NCBI GenBank assembly: GCA_002421005.1
Contig: DIJC01000014.1
Span: 124,896 to 188,895 of the forward strand
Origin: Enterobacteriaceae bacterium UBA5654
Lineage (GTDB): Bacteria; Pseudomonadota; Gammaproteobacteria; Enterobacterales; Enterobacteriaceae
DNA: 64,000 nt
Direction of reading: 5' to 3'
The translations under genes were made by a program, and so were the position numbers. Position 1 is the first letter of the stretch. Every line of letters begins with the position of its first letter. The notes under the pieces are model-generated. The model worked only from the letters and a program-made list of their open reading frames with translations, ran no database searches and was not told where the DNA came from. Positions 24,366 to 33,101 of this stretch are shown here, piece by piece.

Positions 24366-25123
24366 TCCCCTGCCTGGACGTGCGTGATGGTCAGGTCGTC
24401 AAAGGCGTACAGTTCCGCAATCACGAGATCATCGGCGACATCGTGCCGCTGGCCCAGCGCTACGCTGAAGAAGGCGCGGACGAACTGGTATTCTACGACA
24501 TCACCGCGTCCAGCGACGGGCGCGTGGTCGATAAAAGCTGGGTTTCACGCGTGGCGGAGGTTATCGATATCCCGTTCTGCGTGGCGGGCGGCATTAAATC
24601 TGCAGACGACGCGGCGCAGATCCTCTCCTTCGGCGCGGATAAAATCTCCGTCAACTCCCCGGCGCTGGCTGACCCGGAACTCATCACCCGGCTGGCTGAC
24701 CGCTTTGGCGTGCAGTGCATTGTGGTTGGCATTGATACCTGGTACGACGCACAAAGCGGTAAGTATCACGTTAATCAATATACGGGTGACGAGAGCCGAA
24801 CCCGCATCACCCCCTGGGAAACCCTCGACTGGGTACAGGAAGTGCAAAAGCGCGGCGCGGGCGAAATCGTTCTGAACATGATGAATCAGGACGGGGTGCG
24901 TAACGGTTACGATCTTGAGCAACTCAAAAAAGTGCGCGAAGTATGCCACGTGCCGCTGATCGCCTCCGGCGGCGCGGGAACGATGGAGCATTTCCTTGAA
25001 GCCTTCCGCGATGCCGACGTTGACGGTGCGCTGGCGGCTTCGGTGTTCCACAAACAGATAATCAATATTGGTGAATTAAAAGCGTTCCTGGTCAATCAGG
25101 GCGTGGAGATAAGAGTATGTTAA
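24347..25123 (+). CDS. hisF: Imidazole glycerol phosphate synthase, cyclase subunit
   Basis: A 258-residue barrel paralogous to HisA. [20 protein letters not shown] contains catalytic Asp11; the second catalytic Asp is in VVGIDTW near residue 130. The phosphate loops CVAGGIKS and IASGGAG are conserved. It uses ammonia from HisH to form imidazole glycerol phosphate and AICAR. It overlaps hisI by seven bases. Confidence 0.97.
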   Translation: [258 protein letters not shown]

Positions 25124-25725
25124 CTGAGGAACAACGCGCAAAACTGGACTGGGAGAAAACCGACGGCCTGCTTCCGGCAGTGGTGCAGCACGCGGTCTCC
25201 GGTGAGGTATTAATGCTGGGCTATATGAACCCGGAAGCGCTGGAAAAAACGCAGGAAAGCGGCAAAGTCACCTTCTTTTCCCGCACCAAACAACGGCTGT
25301 GGACCAAAGGCGAAACCTCCGGTCACTTCCTCAACGTAGTCAGCATCGCGCCGGACTGTGACAATGACACCCTGCTGGTGCTGGTCAATCCCATTGGTCC
25401 GACCTGCCACAAAGGCACGTCCAGCTGCTTCGGCGACACGTCCCACCAGTGGCTGTTCCTGTATCAGCTTGAACAGTTACTGGCAGAAAGAAAAACCGCC
25501 GATCCGGCAAGCTCCTACACCGCGAAGCTGTACGCCAGCGGAACCAAACGCATTGCACAAAAAGTGGGGGAAGAAGGCGTGGAAACCGCGCTGGCCGCCA
25601 CGGTGCATGACCGTGAAGAGCTGACCAACGAGGCTTCTGATTTGATGTATCACCTGCTGGTGCTATTGCAGGATCAGGATCTGGATTTGACGACGGTGAT
25701 TGAGAATTTACGCAAACGTCATTAA
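25117..25725 (+). CDS. hisI: Bifunctional phosphoribosyl-AMP cyclohydrolase / phosphoribosyl-ATP pyrophosphatase
   Basis: A 202-residue fusion (HisIE). The N-terminal cyclohydrolase (1-about 115) has GYMNPEAL, TKGETSGHFLNVV, DCDNDTLLV with metal-binding Asp, and the zinc Cys in GPTCHKGTSSCF. The C-terminal pyrophosphatase (about 120-202) has GEEGVETALAA and NEASDLMYHLLVLL with the acidic metal ligands. Last gene of the his operon, ended by a stem-loop 12 bp downstream. Confidence 0.97.
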   Translation: MLTEEQRAKLDWEKTDGLLPAVVQHAVSGEVLMLGYMNPEALEKTQESGKVTFFSRTKQRLWTKGETSGHFLNVVSIAPDCDNDTLLVLVNPIGPTCHKGTSSCFGDTSHQWLFLYQLEQLLAERKTADPASSYTAKLYASGTKRIAQKVGEEGVETALAATVHDREELTNEASDLMYHLLVLLQDQDLDLTTVIENLRKRH

Positions 25726-25736
25726 ATGACATAAAG

Positions 25737-25758
25737 AATAGCGCCCTTCGGCGCTATT
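25737..25758. terminator. his operon terminator, shared with the convergent polymerase gene
   Basis: AATAGCGCC (25737-25745) and GGCGCTATT (25750-25758) form a perfect 9-bp stem with a CTTC loop. It is followed by only short T runs (CTGCTGTGCTTTTG). The stop codon of the convergent wzy-like gene (25754-25756) lies within the right arm. Confidence 0.7.
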
Positions 25759-26866
25759 CTGCTGTGCTTTTGCGATATAACAAATCGTCAACTTTTAGCG
25801 CATTGCCGTGCTTATCAAACTCGGTCCCCTGGGTTTTAATAAACATCAGCAAATAAAACAGGATTACCACACTGGTTTCCGCCCGGGCCATTACCGCTTC
25901 GGTAAATCCATAACAAATCAATGAAAAAACTAAAACGATAAAATACTTGTTGGGATTATTTAACACTGACCTGTATACCATATAGGTGAACGGAATGATA
26001 AAACCGAGACCCAACGCAGTCATGAGGATCAGGTATGAATTATCCAGCGCAAAATCAGGCAGCGGCGATCCAAAGAAGTAATTATTAACTTTTAGCGCGC
26101 TTAAATAGTCATAATAATAACTCAAACGCCCACTGAGTACATAATCCAGCTCTCCCCCGTGATAATACCACGGCAAATATAACGACATCGCCAGCAGAAC
26201 CACGGGTACAAGTGGCAGATAAAACGCCATCAGATAGCGAATCAAATTGCTGGAAAGAGCAATGAAAACCATCAGAGAGGCGATCATCGCGTAGCCGGGA
26301 GTACGCGAATCTGCCAAAAAAGGAATGATAATGAAAAACGCCATCAAGCCATTTGTAAACCAGCGGAACACTGGATGGATTAACCCCGAAAGATATCCCT
26401 TACAGGCAAACAGCGTCATAAAGCATGAATAGGCAATGAAACCGGGATAGTTGGCTGACCAAAATCCCATGTTATTCCGGTATCGCCCCGTTTCCGGGAT
26501 GTAGACGATATCGGGATAAATAATACCTTTTACCACTAATAAAGCAAAAAAAACGGAGAATAAAAGCGTTGAATAATAAACGCTCTGAATAACGCCAGTC
26601 GCCCCTTTTCTTCGCACCAAATAAACAAACCATAACGTAAAAATCAGATTAATGCAGGTGGCATTTAAATTAATCAGAAAAAAAAGTGCGAGGATTGCTG
26701 TCCCTATGATTAAATTATTTTCAACCTCCAGGCTTTTTAAATACATAATTATTATAATCAGACCAATAACGACACGCAGGAGCAATGCCGTATGATCGTC
26801 AACTGCCTGCAGTCCCGATATAAACAGAGAATTAAACTGCATGAAAAATAGTAATAGTGCAATCAT
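25754..26866 (-). CDS. wzy: Wzy-like O-antigen polymerase (module 1)
   Basis: A very hydrophobic protein (370 residues from ATG 26866) with about eleven predicted membrane segments and a large polar loop in the C-terminal half around DYVLSGRLSYYYDYLSALKVNNYFFGS, the G-R-x(3)-Y pattern seen in Wzy/WaaL polymerases and ligases. The frame stays open to a GTG at 26992, but the extra 42 residues (Cys/His-rich, non-membrane) look non-family; neither start has an ideal ribosome binding site. It lies after wzz at the end of the rml/glycosyltransferase block, convergent with hisI. Wzy polymerases share almost no sequence, so the call rests on topology and context; an O-acetylase or ligase is less likely. 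Confidence 0.7.
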   Translation of the reverse strand: MIALLLFFMQFNSLFISGLQAVDDHTALLLRVVIGLIIIIMYLKSLEVENNLIIGTAILALFFLINLNATCINLIFTLWFVYLVRRKGATGVIQSVYYSTLLFSVFFALLVVKGIIYPDIVYIPETGRYRNNMGFWSANYPGFIAYSCFMTLFACKGYLSGLIHPVFRWFTNGLMAFFIIIPFLADSRTPGYAMIASLMVFIALSSNLIRYLMAFYLPLVPVVLLAMSLYLPWYYHGGELDYVLSGRLSYYYDYLSALKVNNYFFGSPLPDFALDNSYLILMTALGLGFIIPFTYMVYRSVLNNPNKYFIVLVFSLICYGFTEAVMARAETSVVILFYLLMFIKTQGTEFDKHGNALKVDDLLYRKSTAE

Positions 26867-27021
26867 ATTTATCAGGTAGGTTTGACAACATCCATTGTAG
26901 TGAGCGCCAGTATGGATAACTACGAAATAAGTTGCCCATGATTTTGTAGTAATACAATGATAACAGGGAAGCATTTCATATTGCAAAAACACTCCCCGTC
27001 ATTTTAAGCGTAACCAGAATA

Positions 27022-27110
27022 AGAGCCTGTCCCATCAGGCGTACATTGTTGCAGCCAGTTGGACACGGAAAACCGCAGCGTAATAGAATAGTCTGATGGG
27101 ACAGGCTCTA
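27022..27110. repeat. Short element with 17-bp terminal inverted repeats
   Basis: AGAGCCTGTCCCATCAG at 27022-27038 is repeated exactly as the reverse complement at 27094-27110, enclosing 55 bp with no reading frame. It sits between wzz and wzy on the same transcript. The long perfect arms and 89-bp size suggest a miniature inverted-repeat element (MITE) or a long hairpin that could limit wzy transcription. No clear target-site duplication is visible (flanking triplets TAA and TAG are similar at best). Confidence 0.5.
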
Positions 27111-27118
27111 GATAATGA

Positions 27119-28099
27119 TTATCTTTTGTGATTAATATTATTTACTGCATTGCGCGCAAGCACCCAACCAGAGCCAGCCATCAATCCCAGGAACACTGCA
27201 ATAACAAGGACGATGCTTTTCTTCGGGCTGTCACGGCGAAACGGCAGATTTGGTTTCATAACATAGCGGTAAGAATGAATCTCAGCCTTATCGATGGTTA
27301 ACGCTGACACCGCAAGTAAATTTTGGCGAAGAGAATAATATTCGTCGGAAAAAGCAAGCGGACGACTGGCTTCGTTTTTCATCATCGAATTCAGCGCATC
27401 GCTACCCAGCATAAACATGGTGTCCTGCGTCACCTGATCGACCTGCTGTGCCTTAGGCTCTTTCACATTCGACTGGGAAGCCACAGTGAGCGCCTGATTT
27501 ATCTGGGCCATCTTTTGCGTTTTTTGCTCTTTCGCAATCGTTTCCTGGCGCGTGACCGCTTTGGTAAGCTCATCAGATTTTGCACGAATGTTCATGGTCA
27601 AATCCGCACGCAGTTCATTGGCTACCTGCTCATCGGTCTTCTGAATAAACTCAGAGAGCTTTCTTTGCACAATTTCAGGTGATGGCCCCGTATAGGAAAC
27701 TTTTAACGGGAGAGTCTGCCCCTTCACAGCCGATTCAATGGTCAGTTTTTCCGGTTCGTTCTGATTATCCAGAGTTTCTGCGAGTGCGGAAAAAGCGGCA
27801 TTAAAACGATCGATAAAATCCTGTTGAATATTGACCAGAGACGGTGCTGCATCGCCATAAAGAATATTCATAGCGTTACTATAATTATTGATCTGGCCAA
27901 CATCAGGGCGGTTAATGATAGAGGTAGACGTCCATTTCTCTTTAGCCACTGATAAATAAACAACAGCGAGCACAATAGCCGCGATTATAAACGCCGCAAC
28001 GATTTTTTTTCCCTTCCAGATTTGACCTATTAAATCGACAAGGTTTACCTGCTGGCTATTATACCCTGAAGGAAAATCACTGTTACTGATTCGATTCAT
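27119..28099 (-). CDS. wzz: O-antigen chain length regulator WzzB
   Basis: A 326-residue polysaccharide co-polymerase, exactly the E. coli WzzB length. First membrane segment about residues 33-53 (IVAAFIIAAIVLAVVYLSVA) followed by the conserved AKEKWTSTSIINRPDVGQI; a long periplasmic coiled-coil region (about 60-290) with ALAETLDNQNEPEKLTIE; then the proline-rich PNLPFRRDSPKKS motif before the second membrane segment (about 298-318). It sets the modal length made by Wzy. Normally it lies between ugd and hisI; here it follows rmlA and precedes a wzy gene. Confidence 0.93.
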   Translation of the reverse strand: MNRISNSDFPSGYNSQQVNLVDLIGQIWKGKKIVAAFIIAAIVLAVVYLSVAKEKWTSTSIINRPDVGQINNYSNAMNILYGDAAPSLVNIQQDFIDRFNAAFSALAETLDNQNEPEKLTIESAVKGQTLPLKVSYTGPSPEIVQRKLSEFIQKTDEQVANELRADLTMNIRAKSDELTKAVTRQETIAKEQKTQKMAQINQALTVASQSNVKEPKAQQVDQVTQDTMFMLGSDALNSMMKNEASRPLAFSDEYYSLRQNLLAVSALTIDKAEIHSYRYVMKPNLPFRRDSPKKSIVLVIAVFLGLMAGSGWVLARNAVNNINHKR

Positions 28100-28198
28100 A
28101 ATTACCTTAAAGACATTATTTAAAAAAGCAAGACAATAACTTTCAATCTTAAAAAAGTGGCCGCAATCATTTCATGATTACGGCCACTATAAACAGTA

Positions 28199-29071
28199 TT
28201 ATTTAATCATCTTCACAAGATACTTACCATAGTTATTCTTCGCCAGCGGTGCGGCCAGCTTGCGAACCTGGTCGGCATCAATAAAGCCTTTACGGTAGGC
28301 AATCTCTTCCGGGCAGGCGACTTTCAGACCCTGACGCTCTTCAATCGTCGCGATGAAGTTACTGGCTTCAATCAGGCTCTGGTGGGTGCCGGTGTCCAGC
28401 CATGCGTAACCACGACCCATCATCTCAACGGAGAGTTTGCCCTGCTCCAGATAAAGCTGGTTAATGTCGGTAATTTCCAGTTCGCCACGCGCGGACGGTT
28501 TCAGGTTTTTCGCCAGCGAAACTACGCTGTTGTCGTAGAAATAAAGCCCCGTCACCGCATAGTTGCTTTTCGGTTGCGCCGGTTTTTCTTCCAGCGAAAT
28601 CGCCTTGCCGGTTTCGTCAAATTCGGCCACGCCGTAACGCTCTGGATCGTTAACGTGGTAGGCGAATACCGTCGCGCCGGATTCTTTATTTACCGCATTA
28701 GCCAGCAGCTTCGGCAGGTCATGACCGTAGAAAATATTGTCGCCCAGCACCAGCGCGCAGCTGTCATTGCCGATAAACTCTTCGCCGATAATAAACGCCT
28801 GTGCCAGACCGTCCGGGCTTTCCTGCACTTTATATTGCAGGTTTAATCCCCACTGGGTACCGTCGCCCAGCAACTGCTCAAAGCGCGGCGTATCCATTGG
28901 CGTGCTGATGATCAGAATATCGCGGATGCCAGCCAGCATCAGGGTGGTCAGCGGATAGTAAATCATCGGTTTATCATAGATCGGCAGTAACTGTTTGCTC
29001 ACCGCCATCGTGACCGGATAGAGGCGCGTTCCCGAACCACCAGCCAGAATAATGCCCTTACGAGTTGTCAT
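28199..29071 (-). CDS. rmlA: Glucose-1-phosphate thymidylyltransferase
   Basis: A 290-residue nucleotidyltransferase; MTTRKGIILAGGSGTRLYPVT contains the GxGxRLxPxT loop, with KQLLPIYDKPMIYYPL, VLGDNIFYG (metal Asp) and EEKPAQPKSNYAVTGLYFYD. It makes dTDP-glucose, the first step to dTDP-L-rhamnose. It lies in the order rmlC-rmlB-rmlD-rmlA along the minus strand, which differs from the common rmlBDAC order. Confidence 0.96.
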   Translation of the reverse strand: MTTRKGIILAGGSGTRLYPVTMAVSKQLLPIYDKPMIYYPLTTLMLAGIRDILIISTPMDTPRFEQLLGDGTQWGLNLQYKVQESPDGLAQAFIIGEEFIGNDSCALVLGDNIFYGHDLPKLLANAVNKESGATVFAYHVNDPERYGVAEFDETGKAISLEEKPAQPKSNYAVTGLYFYDNSVVSLAKNLKPSARGELEITDINQLYLEQGKLSVEMMGRGYAWLDTGTHQSLIEASNFIATIEERQGLKVACPEEIAYRKGFIDADQVRKLAAPLAKNNYGKYLVKMIK

Positions 29072-29094
29072 TGTTTTATCTCTGATTTTATTGG

Positions 29095-29994
29095 TTAAAG
29101 CGGCGCTGCGGTGAACAGTTCTGCCAGCATTCTTTCAACGCCCAACTGCCAGTGCGGCAGTTGAAGATCAAAAGTGGTCTGGAATTTTTCAGTCGACAGG
29201 CGCGAGTTATTCGGGCGGCGTGCTGGCGTTGGATAAGCACTGGTCGGCACTTTTTTCACTTCCTGCACCGCCAGCTCGATACCGGCTGCACGCGCCTGGT
29301 CGAACACCAGCTGCGCATAGTCGGCCCAGGTGGTGATCCCGGATGCCACCAGGTGATACAGGCCAGCGACTTCCGGCTTAGTCTGCGCGGTACGGATCGC
29401 GTGCGCGGTACAGTCTGCGAGCAGTTCCGCCCCGGTCGGCGCGCCAAACTGGTCGCTGATGATCGACAGCGTTTCACGGCTTTTCGCCAGATTCAGCATT
29501 GTTTTGGCGAAGTTATTGCCTTTACCGGCATAAACCCAGCTGGTACGGAAAATAAGATGCTTATCGCAGTGCTGTTGCAATGCCTGCTCACCGGCGAGTT
29601 TGGTTTCGCCGTACACGTTGAGCGGCCCGGTAGCGTCGGTCTCTTTCCACGGCGTCTCACCGTCACCGGGGAACACGTAATCGGTAGAATAATGCACAAC
29701 CCAGGCACCCAGCAGTTGTGCTTCACGGGCAATGGCTTCCACGCTCTGCGCATTGAGCAGATACGCCAGTTCAGGCTCTGATTCGGCTTTATCAACGGCG
29801 GTGTGCGCCGCCGCGTTGACGATCACGTCCGGCTTCAGTTGGCGCACGGTTTCCGCGATGCCTTCCGGGTTAGTGAAATCACCGCAGTAATCGGTGGAGT
29901 TAAAATCCAGCGCCGTGACCTGGCCCAGCGGAGCCAGCGCACGCTGAAGCTCCCAGCCTACCTGCCCGCTTTTACCAAACAACAGGATATTCAT
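29095..29994 (-). CDS. rmlD: dTDP-4-dehydrorhamnose reductase
   Basis: A 299-residue SDR-type enzyme with MNILLFGKSGQVGWELQRAL (GxxGxxG), AAAHTAVDKAESEPE and STDYVFPGDGETPWKETDA. The catalytic Tyr and Lys are in NVYGETKLAGE. It performs the last reduction to dTDP-L-rhamnose. Its start abuts the end of rmlB (shared base at 29994). Confidence 0.96.
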   Translation of the reverse strand: MNILLFGKSGQVGWELQRALAPLGQVTALDFNSTDYCGDFTNPEGIAETVRQLKPDVIVNAAAHTAVDKAESEPELAYLLNAQSVEAIAREAQLLGAWVVHYSTDYVFPGDGETPWKETDATGPLNVYGETKLAGEQALQQHCDKHLIFRTSWVYAGKGNNFAKTMLNLAKSRETLSIISDQFGAPTGAELLADCTAHAIRTAQTKPEVAGLYHLVASGITTWADYAQLVFDQARAAGIELAVQEVKKVPTSAYPTPARRPNNSRLSTEKFQTTFDLQLPHWQLGVERMLAELFTAAPL

Positions 29995-31079
29995 TACGCG
30001 CGATCCTTATAGTTCTGGTCGATCCAGTTAGCATAAGCACCGCTCTTGACGTTGTTCACCCACGTCTGGTTATCCAGATACCACTGAACGGTTTTACGGA
30101 TGCCGGTTTCAAAACTTTCCTGCGGTGCCCAGTTCAGCTCACGCTGAATTTTGTCCGCATCGATAGCATAGCGACGGTCATGGCCCGGACGATCTGCAAC
30201 CCAGGTAATCAGGTCGCGATAGGAAGTGGCCGACGGAGCCAGTTCGTTAAGCAGATCGCAAATGGTGTGCACCACTTCGATGTTTTTCTTCTCGTTATGG
30301 CCGCCGATATTATAAGTCTCGCCCGGTTTACCCTGGGTCAGGACGCAGTACAGCGCGCGGGCATGATCTTCCACGTACAGCCAGTCGCGGATCTGGTCGC
30401 CTTTACCGTAAATCGGCAGCGGCTTGCCTTCCAGCGCATTGAGGATCACCAGCGGGATCAGCTTCTCCGGGAAGTGATAAGGACCGTAGTTATTGGAACA
30501 GTTGGTCACGATAGTCGGCAGGCCGTAGGTGCGTTTCCACGCGCGAACCAGATGGTCGCTGGACGCTTTGGACGCGGAATAAGGGCTGCTTGGCGCATAG
30601 GCCGTCTGCTCAGTGAACAGCGGCAGCGGCTCGCTGCCGGTCCATTCGTCCGGGTGCGGTAAATCACCGTAGACTTCATCGGTCGAAATGTGATGAAAGC
30701 GGAACGCTTCTTTGCGCGCGCCTTCCAGATTGTTCCAGTAAGCACGCGCAACTTCGAGAAGCGTGTAGGTGCCAACCACGTTAGTTTCGATAAACGCTGC
30801 CGGACCGGTAATAGAGCGGTCAACGTGGCTTTCTGCCGCCAGGTGCATCACTAAATCAGGCTGGTGCTCTGCAAAAATACGCTCCAGCGCGGCCTGATCG
30901 CAGATGTCTGCTTTTTCAAACGCATAGCGATCGCTGTCAGCCACGCTTTCCAGCGATTCAAGATTGCCTGCGTAGGTTAATTTATCAACGTTAACAACCC
31001 GATCGGCGGTATTCTCAATAATATGACGCACTACGGCAGAACCAATAAAACCCGCGCCACCCGTTACCAGAATTTTCAT
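29994..31079 (-). CDS. rmlB: dTDP-glucose 4,6-dehydratase
   Basis: A 361-residue extended SDR enzyme: MKILVTGGAGFIGSAVVRHI, HLAAESHVDRSI, HISTDEVYGDLP (active-site Asp-Glu) and the catalytic YSASK in SSPYSASKASSDHLV. ATG 31079 with AAGGT upstream is preferred over the adjoining TTG. It makes dTDP-4-keto-6-deoxyglucose. An ECA-type homologue (rffG) normally exists elsewhere on enteric chromosomes, but the surrounding rmlC/D/A genes assign this copy to rhamnose. Confidence 0.96.
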   Translation of the reverse strand: MKILVTGGAGFIGSAVVRHIIENTADRVVNVDKLTYAGNLESLESVADSDRYAFEKADICDQAALERIFAEHQPDLVMHLAAESHVDRSITGPAAFIETNVVGTYTLLEVARAYWNNLEGARKEAFRFHHISTDEVYGDLPHPDEWTGSEPLPLFTEQTAYAPSSPYSASKASSDHLVRAWKRTYGLPTIVTNCSNNYGPYHFPEKLIPLVILNALEGKPLPIYGKGDQIRDWLYVEDHARALYCVLTQGKPGETYNIGGHNEKKNIEVVHTICDLLNELAPSATSYRDLITWVADRPGHDRRYAIDADKIQRELNWAPQESFETGIRKTVQWYLDNQTWVNNVKSGAYANWIDQNYKDRA

Positions 31080-31105
31080 CAATTGTACCTTTGTAGATTT
31101 AATAT

Positions 31106-31648
31106 TTAAAGTTGAGAAATATATTCTTTGAAGGTCAATCCTTTCATATCTTTTTCAGACAGAATGGGATCGGTCACCTGCCAGTCGATATTCAGGTCGG
31201 TATCATTCCACAGAATGCATTTTTCACTTTTTGGATCGTAATAGTTCGTGCACTTGTACTCGAAATCAACGGTGTCTGATAGCACCACAAAACCGTGGGC
31301 CAGACCCGGCGGGATCCAGAATTGTTTTTTATTACTTTCGCTAAGGATCACCGACTCCCAGACACCAAAGGTGGGTGAATCTTTGCGGATATCCACGGCC
31401 ACATCAAGCACTTCGCCCTGCACCACGCGGACCAGCTTGCCCTGCGGGTTGTTGGTTTGCAGATGCAGACCGCGCAGCACGTTTTTCACCGAGCGCGAGT
31501 GGTTGTCCTGAATGAAATCCAGATCGATGTTCAGCATTTCCTTGTAACGCTGGGCGTTAAAGGTTTCGAGAAAAAAACCGCGTGAATCTTCAAAAACGCG
31601 GGGTTCGATAATTTTTACACCCGCGATTTTGGTGTCAATAACTTTCAT
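31106..31648 (-). CDS. rmlC: dTDP-4-dehydrorhamnose 3,5-epimerase
   Basis: A 180-residue cupin. From the third of three successive ATG codons (31648), placed six bases after AAAGGA, the protein starts MKVIDTKIAGVKIIEPRVFE. Motifs are EDSRGFFLETFN, the catalytic His in LRGLHLQ, IRKDSPTFG and WIPPGLAHGFVVLSD. Longer starts up to 31678 overlap the end of wbaP. It is the first of the four rml genes in transcription order. Confidence 0.95.
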   Translation of the reverse strand: MKVIDTKIAGVKIIEPRVFEDSRGFFLETFNAQRYKEMLNIDLDFIQDNHSRSVKNVLRGLHLQTNNPQGKLVRVVQGEVLDVAVDIRKDSPTFGVWESVILSESNKKQFWIPPGLAHGFVVLSDTVDFEYKCTNYYDPKSEKCILWNDTDLNIDWQVTDPILSEKDMKGLTFKEYISQL

Positions 31649-31667
31649 CATCATTCCTTTCGTACTT

Positions 31668-33095
31668 TTAATATGCACCGTCGCGCTTCAGCACGACGCT
31701 AACAGTTTTGAATAATATAACGATATCGTTCCACAGGGACCAGTTCTTCACATACCACGAATCGAAATAGACGCGTTTTTCATAGTCCACGTCATTACGT
31801 CCGCTCACCTGCCACAACCCCGTCATACCCGGTTTTGCCATACGGTAGTAATCCGCATCGTCACAGTAACGGAGAAGCTCTTCAGCGATGACCGGACGCG
31901 GCCCGACCAGACTCATCTCACCTTTCAGCACGTTAAACAACTGCGGGAGTTCATCAAGACTGGTACGGCGGATAAACTTGCCGATGGGAGTGATGCGCGG
32001 ATCGTCACGCAGCTTAAAGTCTTTATCCCACTCGGCGCGCGCCACGGGATCGCTTTCCAGTAAGTTCTGTAAAACTTCTTGTGAATTCATCACCATCGAA
32101 CGGAACTTCAGGCACTTAAACAGGCGGCCTCTGCGCCCTACCCGTTCGTGACCATAAATCGCGTAGCCGCCATCTTTTTTCACCTGCAGGCTTAAATAAA
32201 TAAACAGCGGCGAAAGTAAAATTAACAGCAGGCTGGAGACCACGATATCAAACGTGCGTTTAACAAAGCGGGAACTGCGCTTGGCAAGGTTATTATTCAC
32301 GCGCAGCAGCAGCACTTCATGACTGAAAATGAAGGCCATATCGGTGCCATACAGCGGAACGCCGCGAATCGTTGGGATCACCGAAATCGAGCGGCATTTT
32401 TTCTTGGTCAGATTTTTCAGCCATCTTTCCAGTTGCTGCGAATCACCATCATCAAATGCCAGAATGTACTGAATATTTTTATAATCATCCAGGCGATAGA
32501 TTTCTTCTTCTGCACTCAGGACTTTGATGTTCGCATCAATCGGCACATCCTGGCCGTTAATGGCATAAAGATACTGAATATCGTAGCCGAGGTTCTTTTC
32601 GCTCATCAGAGCCTGGTAGGCGTCATAAGCGTTAATACCGCCGCCGAGGATGATAGTCTTCTTCTTCCACATGCCAATTTTATTGAGGAAAAGCTTAACC
32701 AGCTTCCTGCCGACCGGGATGAGCACAAAAATGCCGCACCAGGTAAACGCCCACAGGTAACGGGAGAAATGCCACTTGGAAAACGCCACCATCGCCAGGT
32801 CAATAACTGCGAAGATCACGATGGTCCGCAGAATCTCTTTCAGCTCATTCCAGAACGGCTTGCGGTAGGTATAGTGCCGCAGGCGAATGCCAAACCAGGC
32901 CACCGCAATAAAGCCGAGGATAAAGTGCGAAAGCACACGGTAGTTATAATCTTCCTGCGGCAGGAAGGGTGAAAGATCGCCACCAAAATAATGTTTGGTT
33001 AGCGCCATCGCCACAAAAAGACAAGAAATATAGATACCAAAATCAACTAATGCAAATAAATATTTTGGCAAAAACTGACGTACCTTGTTATTCAT
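31668..33095 (-). CDS. wbaP: WbaP-type undecaprenyl-phosphate hexose-1-phosphate transferase
   Basis: A 475-residue polyisoprenyl-phosphate hexose-1-phosphate transferase, the length of Salmonella WbaP (476). Four N-terminal membrane helices (about 10-130), a soluble middle domain, then the membrane-dipping catalytic domain from about 280: KRTFDIVVSSLLLILLSPLF, GHERVGRRGRLFKCLKFRSM with the Asp-Glu catalytic region downstream, RRTSLDELPQLFNVL, GEMSLVGPRP and KPGMTGLWQVSGR. WbaP loads galactose-1-phosphate on undecaprenyl phosphate to start an O-unit; glucose is an alternative. Neighbouring WbaN-like transferase and rml genes support galactose. Confidence 0.9.
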   Translation of the reverse strand: MNNKVRQFLPKYLFALVDFGIYISCLFVAMALTKHYFGGDLSPFLPQEDYNYRVLSHFILGFIAVAWFGIRLRHYTYRKPFWNELKEILRTIVIFAVIDLAMVAFSKWHFSRYLWAFTWCGIFVLIPVGRKLVKLFLNKIGMWKKKTIILGGGINAYDAYQALMSEKNLGYDIQYLYAINGQDVPIDANIKVLSAEEEIYRLDDYKNIQYILAFDDGDSQQLERWLKNLTKKKCRSISVIPTIRGVPLYGTDMAFIFSHEVLLLRVNNNLAKRSSRFVKRTFDIVVSSLLLILLSPLFIYLSLQVKKDGGYAIYGHERVGRRGRLFKCLKFRSMVMNSQEVLQNLLESDPVARAEWDKDFKLRDDPRITPIGKFIRRTSLDELPQLFNVLKGEMSLVGPRPVIAEELLRYCDDADYYRMAKPGMTGLWQVSGRNDVDYEKRVYFDSWYVKNWSLWNDIVILFKTVSVVLKRDGAY

Positions 33096-33101
33096 TATGA
33101 C

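Noticed and set aside
26867..26992. N-terminal extension of the wzy-like gene
   Set aside because: The 42 extra residues are Cys/His-rich and outside the membrane pattern, and the GTG at 26992 lies directly on its Shine-Dalgarno sequence; kept as an alternative only.
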